Below, in pieces: positions 11,501-24,785 of a stretch of DNA of 64,000 nucleotides; position 1 is the stretch's first letter, and the number at the start of each line of letters is the position of its first letter. Source of the DNA: Adiantum capillus-veneris (Eukaryota > Streptophyta > Polypodiopsida > Polypodiales > Pteridaceae). The stretch is taken from assembly GCA_014529385.2 (NCBI GenBank), contig CM043967.1, positions 82,218,278-82,282,277 on the forward strand, in the 5' to 3' direction. The translations under genes and the position numbers were made by a program. The notes under the pieces are model-generated. The model saw only the letters and a list, made by a program, of their open reading frames with translations. It was not told the DNA's origin and made no database searches.

Positions 11501-13660
11501 TTCGTTGGCCTTTGGCTGCATATCCTCTGGCACTTGACCTTTGAAAGGTCTCAATAGCTCACCTGATATGCATTGTGAATCCTCCTAACAATCTGGAAAC
11601 TAACAAGACCCTGCTTGCCTTGTGATCAACAAATAGGTTGTGTTAGGGTCCCCTATTGGTGCATTCCAAGTGGCTGAATACCCCTCTATGTCATAGATTC
11701 ATTCCTAGCTGCCCATTATGGTGCCATTTATGTACCCTTTTATGCATTTGATCAATTTTCATCCAAGGAGACATTTTCCTTTTGATGTTCATTTCAGCCC
11801 CAAAAATCCCCTTCCAGATGCCCCCAATCGTACCTAGCTAGGGATGCAATGCCTCCCTCACAAAATCTCATGATGTTGAGGTAAGTCACAATGTGACAAT
11901 TATTGTGATAATTTGTCCAAAACTTCTTGTGAGCAGACAATGGGAGTGGGATACCACGTGCTCAGGTGTAGGACTCAGTAATCATGGGGACACAATGTAA
12001 TTTGTCTTGATGTATGCATAGTATGTTTTATTAATGAATTTCTTTTTAGAAATGCCTTTTCTTGGTTATAAACTTGCAATCGAGGACTTTGTTTCTAGAG
12101 GGTGGTATGAGATGGGATGTAGGTCAGGGTTTCTATGGCTAGGTCAAAGATGCAACTAATCATCGTGTATGTCTGGCAAGTCATAAATTCTCTTTAGAGA
12201 GATGGTTCTTGCAAAGCTTCGAGTCATAACAAGACCCCAGTGCTTCCAGGTTTGCTTACTTCTTGGAGTTGAATCACTTACAACCAATTGCTCCGGCAAA
12301 GGTGGAGCTTGCAAAACTGGCAGTGTGTATCTAAACGCTTTTCTGCATCCATACTTGTACATTAATATTAGGAAATTTGAACTTTTTGCAGCCCTTCTTC
12401 ATTGTATTTTATGACTTAATTTTTAAATGAAGTCACACAGTTCTCAACTTTTTATTTTCAAACTTGCTAAGTATCATAGATGCTGATGTTTTCCCTAAAA
12501 GAGTGTTGTATTGCCTGGTTAAAGCAACATATTAAAAATGGTCTTCTAATTGTGGTCCTGTTTTTTTATGTTGCAAGGAAATGGAGCCTATAGGGTTACT
12601 GTTGGTGGCATAAAGTGCGCATACTTTGATATGTATCTTTCATTTTAATAAAGTTGGAATCGGGAAAGAACGCCACTTGATATGCATCAAAGATCCATTT
12701 GAAGTATCACATCACCTAGGGCGTGTGATTGATAAAAACATCATTCGGGTCTTGACAAAGGGCCCCAAACTTTGCCAAAAAAGGGCAAAAGTGAACCGAT
12801 TAAAATGAAACCCCCCAAGAGGCCTTGTCTGCTGAGGAGAGAGAAGAAAGGGATTTGATTAAAAGAGATAAGTGAGTCCCATTTTAATAGCTGCAACACC
12901 TGCACAGTTTCCAGAGAGCTCATTTTGGAGCAAGAAAGAGTACACCCCGATTTCATCTATCTTTTGCCTATGGATACTCTACGGACAACTCCACGAGGGC
13001 TACAAGAATTATGCGCAAACCCATGAATTGCACTTTTTGAACCCTACATCCGGCAGAAGGCTCAAGCTGCATAGCGAACAAATGCAGCAGGATAACCGAG
13101 TTGTGATTGGGAAAGTTTTAAAGGTGCATTTGAGCTTACCAGCAAAAGCAAATCTTCTCAACCTTGAGAGGTTGTATTGTGGGTGCTAGACAATGAAGGG
13201 AATTGTCTCTGCATATTACGTGTTTAGATCTGTCAACTCGATCGAAAAGTGGTTTCATTGTGCTTTTCGAGCACAAAACATTGTAAGAGCTCGCTAGATC
13301 ATAGGGCCGGCTTATTAGGTGAAGTATAGTATACATGGTGCAGTTGTGCGCTGCTTTCTCCCAACCAATTTACCTCTTCTCTACACCATGTTGCAATATA
13401 ACAAGCTTTCATGGAACTTGTCATTTAGAACATACCAAGCATGATTTTTGTCTTTTCTTTTCTTTTCGGTTTTGACAACTAGGAGTACTCTAGTTACTCT
13501 CAAATTGTTTATTTATTCTTGATTCTGCTCAACTGTGTCAACAATAGTTTTGTTTCATTCTAGGCGGGGAGCTACTCGCCACTCCAGTAACTAAGTACAT
13601 GTTATGCATATTTTTACAACATGATGTGTATTTTACATGAAGATTTTCTCCATGAGAAGC
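8551..13660. other. Long non-coding stretch
   Basis: No ORF in this 5.1 kb resembles a known family. Base composition is AT-rich with a repetitive AAAAAGC/CGAAAAGC stretch near 10420-10620. A CCCCCTGGGTAGC run near 9513 resembles a minus-strand polypurine tract, but no LTR pair could be matched to it. Confidence 0.45.
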
Positions 13661-14142
13661 TTTCTTGTGACAACGCAGTTTGCCAATGTAGCACGTATTT
13701 TTGAGCTCTGACAAGAAGCAAAAGCACAACATGGTAGAATCCACTTTAGAGATTTTAGATAGAGTTTCGAAGCTTTTAATCAAATCTATGTACATGAAAG
13801 TGGTTGCATACATAACAACGATCTCAATTACCTGCTACTAAACGCCTTAACAGTCCTCGCACAGACACGAGATAAAACCAACATCCATAATCTAGCCTCT
13901 ATTTCTTGTGACAACGCAGTTTGCCAATGTAGCACGTATTTTTGAGCTCTGACAAGAAGCAAAAGCACAACATGGTAGCATCCACTTTAGAGCTTTTAGA
14001 CAGAGTTTCGAAGCTTTTAATCAAATCTATGTACATGAAAGTGGTTGCATACATAAGAGCGATCTCAATTTCCTCCTACTAAACGCCTTGACAGTCCTCA
14101 CACAGACATGAGATAAAACCAACATCCATAATCTAGCCTCTA
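13661..14142. repeat. Tandem duplication, two 241-bp units
   Basis: Units 13661-13901 and 13902-14142 both begin TTTCTTGTGACAACGCAG and end in CATAATCTAGCCTCT. I count roughly ten substitutions and no obvious indel, so about 95 per cent identity. No coding frame is shared convincingly. Confidence 0.9.
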
Positions 14143-17100
14143 TGATTGCAGACAACTGTAGGAAAACGATATTACAACATCACAATGAAAAAGAGAAACG
14201 TGATGACATGAGCCTTGCATAGAGTATCGCTCAAAATGCTCGTGTAGATTTCCTTTGACAACATGTGTTGTGTGTTAGACTGCAAAAAAAACATGGGTAT
14301 AGGTAGAGATACTTGACAGATTGGGGCCTCCATGTATAGCTTCATCTTCCTTTGAGGAAGAAAAATCATTACAGCCATTGGTGACCCAAAATTGAGTTTT
14401 TAATCCATAGGAGCTTTAGTGTGTGCAATTAAGGGTATACATAGGAAAACACAAAAAGCGAAGCCCGTACCGCGCATCACCATGTGAAGGGTGCCACTGG
14501 CATCACCTTCTCAGATTGAGCATAAACGTTTGATATCATCAGAAGTATGCATAATTCATATAATAAGATGCACAACTTAATGTTGCGTCCATTGACCTTA
14601 TTGGAAGGGTCTAGTGCCAACCAATGATGGCCATCAAAAAACATTTCCACTGTATTACATGGTCCCCAAAAATTCTTTTGGAGCTTGGTTTGAAAATTTG
14701 GAATTGCACTCATATCCTACTTTACATTCAAACCTCTCTTTTGCTAGTAATAACTAGCATTGTACTTATCTGTTAGTGTTTTGTGCATACTCAGCTTTCT
14801 TATCTGTTAGTGTGTTGTGCATACTGAGCTTTGTTTTTTCCATCAAGATCCCTAACACAAGGTTTGGATGGATGAAAGGATAGGTTGTGGTTATCGATAC
14901 GCTACCATACAACAAAAGACATGGATCTACTATGACCAAGCACATGCCTAGGGGTTGAGAACCCGATTTTGACTATTAGTAAGTAAGTACTTGGGGTTTA
15001 ACAACCCTTCAAATAGAAGAAGATCAAAAGGATGAATGAATAGGGCATATCCTTTGCAAAGAGAGGATTTCTTAAGCTCTGTGTTCTTTCACCTAAAGTG
15101 CAAGGTCCAAAAATGTCATGAAATCAAATTGGCTTGTCACCTTTCTTTTAAAGCTCTTGGAAAATTCTTGCACCATCTTTTGTAATTTAGGTTTTTTTAA
15201 TAGCACTTTTTGAAAGAAAATCCTCTAGAATCTTGCTTCCATGCTCTCTGTTTCAGGTCGTGTTTACCTTTGTAAGAAATTAGTAGAGTTGCAATGTCGA
15301 ACATATTCTTTAAAAATTGTATTCCCTTGCTCATGAATTGAGCACAAGACATGGTTTGGAAGATGCATGCATAAGTTTTTGCATTCAAGCAAAGTCTTGC
15401 ACTACATTTGCTCAAAATAGCCTAAAGCATTACACTACATGTGAAGAGAAGCTAGTGAAGTAAAAAATTGTTGTATTGTTGGAGATACATCTAAGGTGAT
15501 CAATTGTGCAAAGTCTAACACACTCTAAATCGGAGTTCATGTTAGGAAAAACTTTGATATGCTACATCCACTCAAAGCATTTGAGTTCTTGTTCAATTCA
15601 CCTTCTTGGATATACCCTCCAACCAATGCATTCAAAGATGCAACTCTATGAGAATAGAGACTTACACAAAATACTTCAATCATAGGCATGCACCACCTTT
15701 GACACATGTTCACAAGAGCACCACCTACTATTACACTCCTCTAGCACAATCATTCCCAATGTTCACAAGGGTGATTGTATTTGGAGGCATACCCTTGAAT
15801 TGCATTTATTGTTGGCCTTGTCAATTCTGAGAATAGCTTGGAAAATTGCACTTCATAAAACGACACTTGAGAGGGAATAGTCTAGGGAAAGGGAATTCCT
15901 TCGCATCCTTGTTCAGAAGGTCATTGCCTAGCAAAAAATAACGCTTACAACTAATGCTTTGGTATTTGTGTTCCTATGTCATGGTTGCCATTGTTCACAC
16001 GCTGTCAGGCATTTTTGGATGAGTACAAAAGCCACAAATGATGCCAAAAAAACTTGATGACCACTTTCATGTATATATATGTACATAGTGCTTCCAGCTT
16101 TGAAAGTGTCATTGTAAAAAACCCTGTACAAAGACTTGGTTTTGTTCAAGATGTTGGTTGAGTTTTGGTTGGTCTAGCATCAAAAAATAGTTTTTAATGA
16201 GCATTCTTAGCCATGCTTGATAGCTTGCAAATCGGACTCCGACATCATGAGTTACGTGCACTCGAAGTGGATGGTTTTTCACTTAAAAAGTGGCGGCGGA
16301 TGCACGTGGGAAGACGGCAAGTGGGCCGACTTGATGGTTTTTTTTAGCAATGGTATGTTTAGAAATTTTTGGAGTTAGCCGGGGTAATAAGATCCAAGCC
16401 ATGCTTTACGGCGCTACATTTAGTGGTCGGGGTCGCCCGCTATGCCTCCGAGAAAATGGCTCAAGTTGGGGGCAAAACAGAAATTTCAGGTTTGGACATG
16501 GGGAGGTTGGGGAAGATGGGAGGATGGTGCCATGTGGCAATGGAATAACCCCACATGGGCGGGAGCATGTGAAAATTGGAGGGTATAAGGGGGGGAGTGG
16601 GTACCCCTAATGGTGTATCAAAGGAGTTAATGGAGCTTCTTGGCCTTGCTTGAGAGGGCTCATGGGCTTTTGGGAGAGGAGGGGGCTCCCACTCTGTGTT
16701 CCCACTGCTTGGATAGGCGCCTGGCCTTTTTTTTGGTCCTCGGACACTGTCCCCCCCCACTTGCCTTGGTCAAAAAGTGGCCGACAATGCATTTTTTACC
16801 CAAAATGGACCAATAAAAAGGTTCCTAAAGGGGGAAATGAAGTCGGCTAAGAAGGGAGAGAAATCCCTTGGGATAAGAGTCACAAAATCCCCCTTTAATA
16901 GTTGTATTTTCTTGCACATCCTTTTTTGCTTACAGAGACTTGTTTTTTGGAGCTTTTGAGAGACCTTCCATCTTCAAAAGCTTGTAACTTTCTCGTCGGT
17001 TATCAGAATCAAGCATATGGATGCTCTATGGAGATCCTCAAGACACAGATTCATCTTCATGATCTCGGTTTTCTAAAATTTTAGCCATCGTTTGAGTTAG

Positions 17101-17539
17101 AGCTGTTTCTCGCCCATCTTCACAAGTATTCAACTTTGGTGTTTTCTACCGTCATACCGGGTTTCTTTCCAACGGTGTGACTCATGCAGAGCTATAGAGG
17201 TGCTTGTTTTCATTGTCATTTTCATGCTAACAACGTCCTTATAGGATATCAATGTTGGATGCATTTCCTCATACAACTTGTTCAAGACATTCTAGGTCTG
17301 ATTTACTTAGTCCTTTATGATCATATTCGACAATTAGGGAGCACATAGGGATATCAATACTAGAATAATCTTCTCTAGAACACTTTGCAGTGAGGCAAAT
17401 GCAATGGACCTAGCGTACACATCCACAACAACAAGACAACAACTCTCAATGTTGTAATGGTGGACAGTAAATGTCACCAATCCCATCGTTTACTGCACAT
17501 TGTCAAGTCCTTCTCATGTGTAGTTGGTATGAGGAATTC

Positions 17540-17541
<2 letters not shown>
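14143..17541. other. Non-coding stretch
   Basis: No recognisable gene. Contains the 34-bp duplication at 14765 and a GC-rich patch at 16300-16850 whose overlapping ORFs on both strands look like shadows of composition. Confidence 0.4.
14765..14832. repeat. Tandem duplication, two 34-bp units
   Basis: CTTATCTGTTAGTG followed by TTGTGCATACT(C/G)AGCTTT occurs twice head-to-tail with two or three differences. Confidence 0.85.

Positions 17542-17578
<37 letters not shown>
17542..17578. repeat. (TC)n microsatellite
   Basis: Uninterrupted TC dinucleotide run of about 18 units. No gene is recognised between here and 18200. Confidence 0.95.
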
Positions 17579-17580
<2 letters not shown>

Positions 17581-18202
17581 CATGCTCTTCCCTCTTCCAA
17601 GAGTGGTGGGTCACAAATGCCACACTTTCGATTAGTGTTGCGACGCTTTTCTCTCCACCAATAGCACTCGATAATGAAAAAATGACATATTCTTTTTTAG
17701 GTAGCCGCCTTTTTTATTCTCTTATCTTTCATTCTACTTACCCTCAATCGCTTGAAAACTTAACGTCATCCTTGGCATGCTTCACATAGAGGGAAAGTGT
17801 GCGGGTCTTTGAGAATCTTTTGAGTGCTTCGATACTTTTGGAAACAAAAAACCTTGTTATAATTTCATTTGAACCTGATTCTGAAGGTCACATGGATGCA
17901 ATAAAAAATCTCATCACATACTCTTTATCTTCATGTGCATCCACTTTTACTAGATTTGTTTGGCATGAAAAATAAAGGAAATATATATATATATTTTTTT
18001 TCTCAACTAGTTTTTCTATCTCTCAGTATCCATAAATTTATCTCTCTTCACAATGGACCTTCAAGAGAATAGGACTATGTAAGTAGCCAAATTATACTAT
18101 AGACCAAGTGGATTGTTTTATATAGTACTGCAAAATATTTATCAAGCGTCAATGATGGGTTGATCACCTCGTGTGTGAAGTGATGCTTCACATCATTGTG
18201 CT

Positions 18203-19416
18203 TTGTTTTTGCATGAACATAGGATACTGTGCCAATTGGATAACACTCTGGCCTTCACACTGGAGTATTCAAATAACCAAGGGGATGAAGATCTTATGTG
18301 TGAATTAGACAAGAAAAATCAAGGTAAGTTGTCGGTCAGGAGTTATGTTGAGAAAATAAAGGACCTTACCAGACAACTACAAGAGCATCCTTGAGAAAAG
18401 AGAATGAGATCTTGGTTCTTAAATGGATTTAGAAGCATAAAGCTTAGCGATCATGAAGTGCTAGCACCAACAAACAAGTTTAATGATTTGGTGTAGAGAG
18501 CATTGAAAATTGGAACAAGGGGCTAAGAAGGAGAAAGGTCACAATAGAAAATTAAGTGACAACAAGTTCTCTTCTGAAGAGTTGAAATTCAGTGCAAGCG
18601 CTACCTCATCCAAGATCAAATTAGATGATAGAGGAATGGGGAAAAAGAAGGGATCCTTGACCAAAAAGCTAGAGGAAATATCCAAGAAAATTGTTGAAAT
18701 GGCTAAGACTAGACCTTTAGCAAAGAAGATGGAGATCTGGTGTTCCAAATGCAAATCAAGGACTCATAGATCAAATGAGTATTCATAGTTCACATATTGC
18801 AAAGCTTTGATCTTTGCATCAATTGTGTAATTCACATCCATCATTTTAAGAGAGAAAAAGATCTATCAACGATAGCACTAACCAATCCTGAGATACTCAA
18901 AGCAGACGGGGCCGATGGGCCCAACAAAAATGGAACCAACACAAGTACTGGTACTGGTAGAGGTAGGTATCAGGGAGGTGCTCGTAGGGGAAAGGGCAAG
19001 GGAAGAGGAGACTTTGACATCAATACCTGGATTGTTATACATGTGGGAAATACGAGCATTTTGGAGCCCAATGTCTAGAAACTGAGAAGCCAATAGAACC
19101 TGACAAAAAGGCATTAGAGCAAGTGCCAATCAAAGTTGTGACTAGGAGTGAGGGTATTCTCATTGAAGAAATTCTTGATGAAGAGGAGAAACAGACTGCT
19201 AAAACCAAGAGATGGGAGCAACAATGGGCAATTTGGAAGGCAAAGGGCATTGAGAAAGTAGCTAATAAATGGCAAGAATACAGGGAGGTGGTAGCCAAAA
19301 TCACTAAAAATATTGCGAAGAAGTTTCGAGAACAATTTAGATTCTACCGTCCAAGTCTTCAGATATGTCAGGATATTAATCTAAGAAGGCAGCATTCAGA
19401 TCAAATGAATCCATGA
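18203..19416 (+). pseudogene. Ty3 GAG with zinc knuckle, decayed (G2)
   Basis: Plus-strand fragments in shifting frames make up a Ty3 GAG. They include LSVRSYVEKIKDLTRQLQ near 18330, then a long Lys/Glu-rich region and a defective knuckle-like motif (WCSKCKSRTHRSNEYS, last Cys missing) near 18740. A perfect CX2CX4HX4C knuckle at 19033-19074 reads CYTCGKYEHFGAQC. It is followed by a charged stretch leading to protease. Between the two knuckle-like motifs is an RG/GK-rich segment (GRGRYQGGARRGKGKGRG) typical of nucleic-acid-binding nucleocapsid. Several frameshifts and stops make it non-functional. Protease and RT follow on the same strand, so this is the 5' part of one element. No 5' LTR was identified. 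Confidence 0.65.
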
Positions 19417-19467
19417 TTCCTGTAGTGGAGACAGTCTATAAATGAGGTACACCAAGTCAAATTAGAC

Positions 19468-21520
19468 TTGACTAAAGTTGGAAACACTACAGTGAAGAGG
19501 GGCCAGACAAAGGATCCATTAATTCAGGCTTCTAGAGTGATTGAAAATATTCATATCAGAATAGGAAAGAAAAAAAACAAGCTTCTTAGTCTTGATGTGC
19601 AAGGAGCATATGGAATACTTTTGGACAGACCATGGCTTATAATTGCTATTGACGTTCATGATTATGCAAATAAGACATTAACCATTCAAGGGCCCAACAA
19701 AAGAATTCAGATCAAAATTGACAATACAAGAAGCTGGAAGAAAGATTTAAGTCCTGAAGGATTATGTAAGAAGTATGAAACAAAGAAATAGATATGAGTG
19801 TTGTGCTAATAGACAAGCAGGAGGCCGAGGTACAAAGGAGACAGTATCCAGAGCAATTTACAAAAATGAATTCTGCAGAGAGACAAGTTCAGTTCAGCTC
19901 GATGACAGGCCACCAGAACAGCTAGTACCAGACTCGTACTAGACAAGTTCAATTTTAGACGAGTGGCCGGGAGGAAAGTCGAGATGAAGGGAGCCCTAGA
20001 TTTAAGGAGGCAGACATTTAGAATGACCTATTGGATGTAGTCAATCCTGTCAATGCATGACTATGCTGTTGGTATTCAAACTGAGAAAGAGGATGATTTG
20101 ATGGCTAAAAGAAAGGAAGACAGCCCAAAATGGTTGCTTCTAGATGATCGAGAAGTAGAAGAGTGGAATCTCGGTTTAGAAGAAAACCCTGGAATGATCA
20201 AAATTAACAAGCATGTGAAACTAGAGATCAAAGAGAAGGCAAAGGAAATTTTTTAGAAATTTTTGGATGTCTTTGCCTGGGATCATACAAATCTAAAAGG
20301 TGTGGATCGAAAAGTATGTCAGCATAGGATATTCCTGAAATTTGATGTCAGACTAGTCAGATTGCAGAGGTATAGAATGAATTCTAGTTATGCCAAGATG
20401 GTCAAAGAGTAGATAGAAAATCTTCTAAAGGCGGGATTCATAACAAAGGTAGCAAACAATGACTGGTTATTCCCTATAGTGGTAGTCCCAAAGAAGTTGA
20501 GGGTGGTGTGGATTACAAGAAGCTCAATGCCGAAACCATAAAGGATCCTTTTCCACGACCCTTCGTAGACATGATGCTAGACGAGATGGCAGGCCACAAG
20601 ATGTATAGTCTCATGGATGGATATAGTGGCTACAATCAACTCAAGATTGCACCTAAGGGTAGGTCCAAGATTTCTTTCATCACTGAATGGGGAGCATTTA
20701 TGTATATGGTGATGTCATTTGGATTGTGTAATGCTCCATCCACTTTTTAAAGGTGCATGATGGAAATATTCAACGAATTCCTATGTACGTTTTTGGCCAT
20801 ATTGGTGGATGAATTTACCATTTTCTCCATTTAAGAGTTGCATTTATTATTCTTAGAAATGGAACTCAAAAGATGCCCTTCATGTCATTATTCATGGTGT
20901 GAAAATTTCATCGTTTGGGACACATTGTGTCAAAAAATGGAATTGAGATGACCAGTGATAAAGTAAAGTGTGTCCAGCAAGCTAGATCTCCAACAACTGT
21001 GTTTAAGTTGAGCTCCTTTCTCAGATATGTCGATTTTCACAAGAGGTTTATTCATTTATTTACAGCCAAAGCATTACCTCTGTACGAGTTGACCAAGAAG
21101 GGGAATAAATTTATCTTGACTAAAGAATGTGAACAAAGTTTCTAGTGTTTGAAGGATGCAATCAACAGAGGAAGATAGTTCTTTACCAACCAAACCAGGA
21201 GGTAATTTTTCATGTGCATATTGATGCATCTAGAATGGAAATGGGGGATATACTGGCCCATCTTGATGGCAGAATAGACTACCTAGTCTACAACACCACG
21301 TGTAGGTTTAACATAAACTGAAGAGGGAAATTCTACCATTGAAAGAGAGGCACTGGGAATGGTATTTTGCACCACAAAATTTATACACTATTTAGTGGGG
21401 AAAATGTTTCACTTCTATGTGGATCGCCAGGCTTTTTTGTTCTTAATAAATAAGGTCATCATTCCAGGAAGACTAATTAGATGGATGATGTTTTTTATGG
21501 AGTTTGAATTTAAGATCTTC
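19468..21520 (+). pseudogene. Ty3 protease-RT-RNase H, truncated and decayed (G2)
   Basis: In order: a protease C-terminal remnant with YGILLDRPWLI near 19610; a pre-RT segment (FLDVFAW, 20260); and RT beginning with IVVVPKK and VDYKKLNAETIKDPFPRPF near 20500, then DGYSGYNQLKIAP and FGLCNAPSTF near 20730. The FLDD-box region is degraded. The connection segment (GHIVSKNGI, 20918) and RNase H (TIEREALGM, FHFYVDRQAFLFLINK near 21410) follow. Stops include TAG at 20254 and TAA at 20748, both where Gln fits. Homology ends near 21520, just before integrase would start, and an LTR-like sequence follows. The element was therefore truncated, probably by that insertion. RT and RNase H would copy element RNA to DNA. 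This copy is inactive. Confidence 0.75.
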
Positions 21521-21522
21521 AA

Positions 21523-22429
21523 TGTAACAGGACTTTAATTCAAAGTTTTTTGATAATAAATTTTGGGTTTTTAGGAATTTTTGGTTGTTCTAAAGTTTTC
21601 CCATTGTGTAGGAGTCTATTTTGATCCTTTTTATTCAATATTATTTTTGACCCGAGAGTCACTTTTTGGGCTTTTTTCGAAAGTGTAACACGTGATTTTG
21701 AAAAAGTTTTGTATGTAGTGGTTGAAGCCTATAGTATAGGAAACAACTTTCATTTTTGAGTTTTTGCAAGTTTTGTTGTTTTGATGCTCTTTATAGCCCG
21801 TAGATTAAGAAAAAAAGTAAGAAATTTCTATTTCGCACTATTTTTGTCAAATTTGTTGTTTTGCACAAACATTTTTAGCAAATCTGAGCAGGATATGTTT
21901 TTTTTGTATCTCACGGTTGTCGAAGAGCGCAACAAGATGAAGAAAATGCTATGAGAGGAGCTTGGATAGTTTCAGCTTTGTTTCAAAAAAATGAATTGTT
22001 GAAAACAACTGTAAAACTCAACACTTATTAAAAAAAGGTTAACCCAAAAAATCCTTTTACGATCACATTTTCTTCTTTCTTTTATATTGCAGGTTCACTT
22101 GGAGCGCAAGATTCGGCTACACGTCCAAAATGGCCTATTTTTTAAGAAAAGCACGAGCACGTTTTTCGAGGACGATTGATATCAAAGTCTTATTGCGGGT
22201 GATTTTCAAGGGTGATTGCAGATTGCAAATGTGAGCATGAGCATGAGCGCAAGTGAGACGTTGCATGCAAGTGACACAATTCCTCGGGGATGGTCGGGTG
22301 GTTCGAGCTCCTCACATTGAGGTGTGATGTTGTATCGAAACTCCATATTATTCACCAATAAAATCTCTCCTCCTCTCTTTATCACATCTGTGTTATCTTT
22401 GTAATTCTATTATCTCCGTTCTTGTGACA
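21523..22429 (+). repeat. Putative 5' LTR of the following Ty3 element (G3)
   Basis: Bounded by TGTAACAGG and CTTGTGACA, a weak TGT...ACA inverted end. It holds an AATAAA near 22360 and a CT-rich stretch before its 3' end, and sits 33 bases before a GAG-type reading frame. No second copy and no clear PBS (GTTGGGATTACAAC follows), so this is inferred from position. Confidence 0.3.
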
Positions 22430-22462
22430 GTTGGGATTACAACAAACGATTGATTTGTGGTC

Positions 22463-23550
22463 ATGGAAGGGTACAAGAGGATGTTGAAGGAACAAGAAGC
22501 TGTGATTCGGCGTGTGCGGAAAAATCTTGATTGATCAAACAAGGAACGTGATGAGGCTTTATGGGGTGGAGCAGTACATCAAGGTGAATTCTATGTGGAT
22601 CTTAATGGTGGTGGCTATGAAGAAGAATTCCATGTTTCTCCATCAACAAATAACAACCAACCTGGTAATGGTGAAGTACCTAAAGATGGTGGGAACGGTG
22701 ATGGTGGTCATAGAGCTGGTAGACAAGATGACAAGGTGAAGTTGATGAAAGAAGAGATTGTGGGAGAAGACGTGATGATGATGGATGATACCGATGACGA
22801 TTTTGAGAAAGCAGCCTTGCAACAAGTTTTCAAGAAGGAAAAGGTAAATGAATTTGATGGTGTTGACAAGACTAGCGAGGATATGGAGTCCTAGATTGAA
22901 GAGTTAGAGGAATACTTTACCTTGAAGAAGTTCTCGAAGAAGCAAAACCAAAGTTTACATTTGTACATCTTCGCAGTTGTGCAAAGTTTTGGTGGAAGGC
23001 GTATATGAAACAATGTAAGAAAAGTACTCCGATCACTTGGGAGGAATTTAGAATGCAGACCTACAAGAGGTACTGTTTTCAACATTATGGAATGATTTAG
23101 AAGATGTATTTTTTATAAGTTTTGGCAGTAGCCTGAGAACAAGCCAAATCTGTTTTTACACGAGTGTAAGGAGAAATTTATGCGGCTTCAAAAGTCTGCT
23201 CCGAAAGTGGAAGGCGAGGCTCTTACAAACAAGTTTATTGAAGGACTAAATAAAGATGTGTATTGTTAAATAAATAGAGCAAGATCTATTGATTTATTGA
23301 ATGCAATCACGAAGGCAGTGAACTATGAGAAGAAAATAGAGTATGAAGCTTGTAACGTGTAGAGAAGATTTATATCTAGTGGTCATAGACCATAGAGTGG
23401 AGCTTTTCAGTCAACACCTCAGGTAAATTCTAATTCTAATCAAAGGAGTTTTCCAAATAATCAAAGAAGATTGCCAATAAAATTTTCAAATTAGAATCAA
23501 AATCAAAATGTTAACCAAAATGAGAGTTCAAATTAGGATCTTGCAAATAA
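22463..23550 (+). pseudogene. Ty3 GAG, decayed (G3)
   Basis: An ATG at 22463 opens an acidic N-terminal region (EEIVGEDVMMMDDTDDDFEKAA). After a frameshift near 22945 the Retrotrans_gag core is clear: KFWWKAYMKQCKKSTPITW, EEFRMQTYKRYCFQHYG near 22990-23090, and later KFMRLQKSAPKVEGEAL and FIEGLNKDV. A basic, Asn/Gln-rich tail is cut at about 23550. Stops include TAG at 22892, 23097 and 23360. No zinc knuckle, protease or RT follows, and an LTR of another family in opposite orientation begins at 23577. It is a GAG-only remnant, probably truncated by that LTR element. Confidence 0.7.
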
Positions 23551-23576
23551 CCGCAATTATTCGCATCTGTCGCACG

Positions 23577-23810
23577 TGTCAAAGAAAGGGACTTGCCATA
23601 CACTGTGTGCAAGCCACAAATGGCTGCAAGTACACAACCAAACTAATCTAGCAAGCTCAAGAGAGCAAGGGTGTGTCCTACGCTCTCCTTCGTGGAGGAT
23701 TCCTCGCCGCAAAGAAGAGGGAGCTACTGTCGTGCCACGCTCAACCGCCTGACCGCCGTTGTGCCATCGCAATGCTCTCTCTCTCTCTCTCTCTCCCTCT
23801 CTCTCTCACT

Positions 23811-23841
<31 letters not shown>

Positions 23842-24137
23842 ATGCACGGACACATGCATACACACACACACACCAGGAGATAAAGAAGAAGATGGAGATG
23901 GAGCAAGAGCACTCTGCTATTGCACAAATGAGAGAATGAGTGTTTTTTTAGGTTTGGGTGACTTTTATATGAACTCACCCATTCACACTTAAGCACCCAT
24001 GCTTAGCCAACTAACCCTTGAATGTTCCAGTTAGAGTGCGCCTCTCATTGAGGATCACTCTTACCCTTTTCCTATTGGATCGACAAGCCTGGCCTGTGCA
24101 ATATGGGGTTTCCTCTACACCACACATAGCCTGAACA
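23577..24137 (-). repeat. LTR copy 1 of family R1
   Basis: Matches 55876-56432 over its length with interspersed differences. Shared blocks include GGGACTTGC, CGCTCAACCGCCT, GATGGAGATGGAGCAAGAGCA and GTTAGAGTGCGCCT. It starts TGTCA and ends CTGAACA. The minus-strand promoter CATATAAAAGT lies at 23961-23971, and a CT/CA microsatellite at 23775-23873 lies in the transcribed part. No GAG of this family is attached, so it may be a solo LTR or a fragment. Flanking 5-mers (GCACG, TCCCC) do not match. Confidence 0.7.
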
Positions 24138-24785
24138 TCCCCAAGCATCATCTCAAGGTAGGAATTAGCCTATAATTATAAAGGCACCACCTAGGATAAG
24201 TGCGGCTAGGACGAAGACATAGATGACCTAGGGTAGCAGAAGTGAGATGCCATGTAGGTAGCCAACATGAAATGATGATGTAGCAAGCATCTAGATATAG
24301 AAAATTCCTTGTCAACAGTCATCAGTGTGTGTACAGGAGAGGTATGTGACAAGGTTGGAATGGAGCATATTGACTGACTAGTGATGGACCACGTGATCGA
24401 GCACAAGCAAAGTGATATACAAGAGATGAACCATCCCACGAATGTGGGGGAAACAAAGCTAAGGAGAAAAGAGAATGGACTCAAAGATTAGGAAAGCATT
24501 GCACACTTTGTTGATGATGATGATACTTACAAATAGTGGTCTTGACTATTACCAACCCTGCTCTTGGCACTAGGGATGCATGACGGAATGCGAGCGCCAT
24601 ATGGTGCATGGCACACATTGGAGTTAGCGGGGTTAGCATGTTAGCGGGATATTAGTTGAGGAAAACATCAAGAAGATGCAGCCTCTAGTAACGTCAATCA
24701 ATAGCATTGAGTGTGGCTCGGGGTAGCATGGTGTTGGTGCATTCAATCTTAGCATGCTCATGTTGCCTTGGGGGGTGATAGTGAG
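24138..24785. other. Non-coding stretch, nothing recognised
   Basis: ORFs here are short and without family features. Confidence 0.4.

Noticed and set aside
12202-12414. Plus-strand ORF with CSGKGGACKTGSVYLN
   Set aside because: Looks partly protein-like but no family or neighbouring exon could be recognised on either strand.
16350-16850. Overlapping Gly/Pro-rich ORFs on both strands in a GC-rich patch
   Set aside because: Open frames on both strands are expected from the composition. No motif supports coding.
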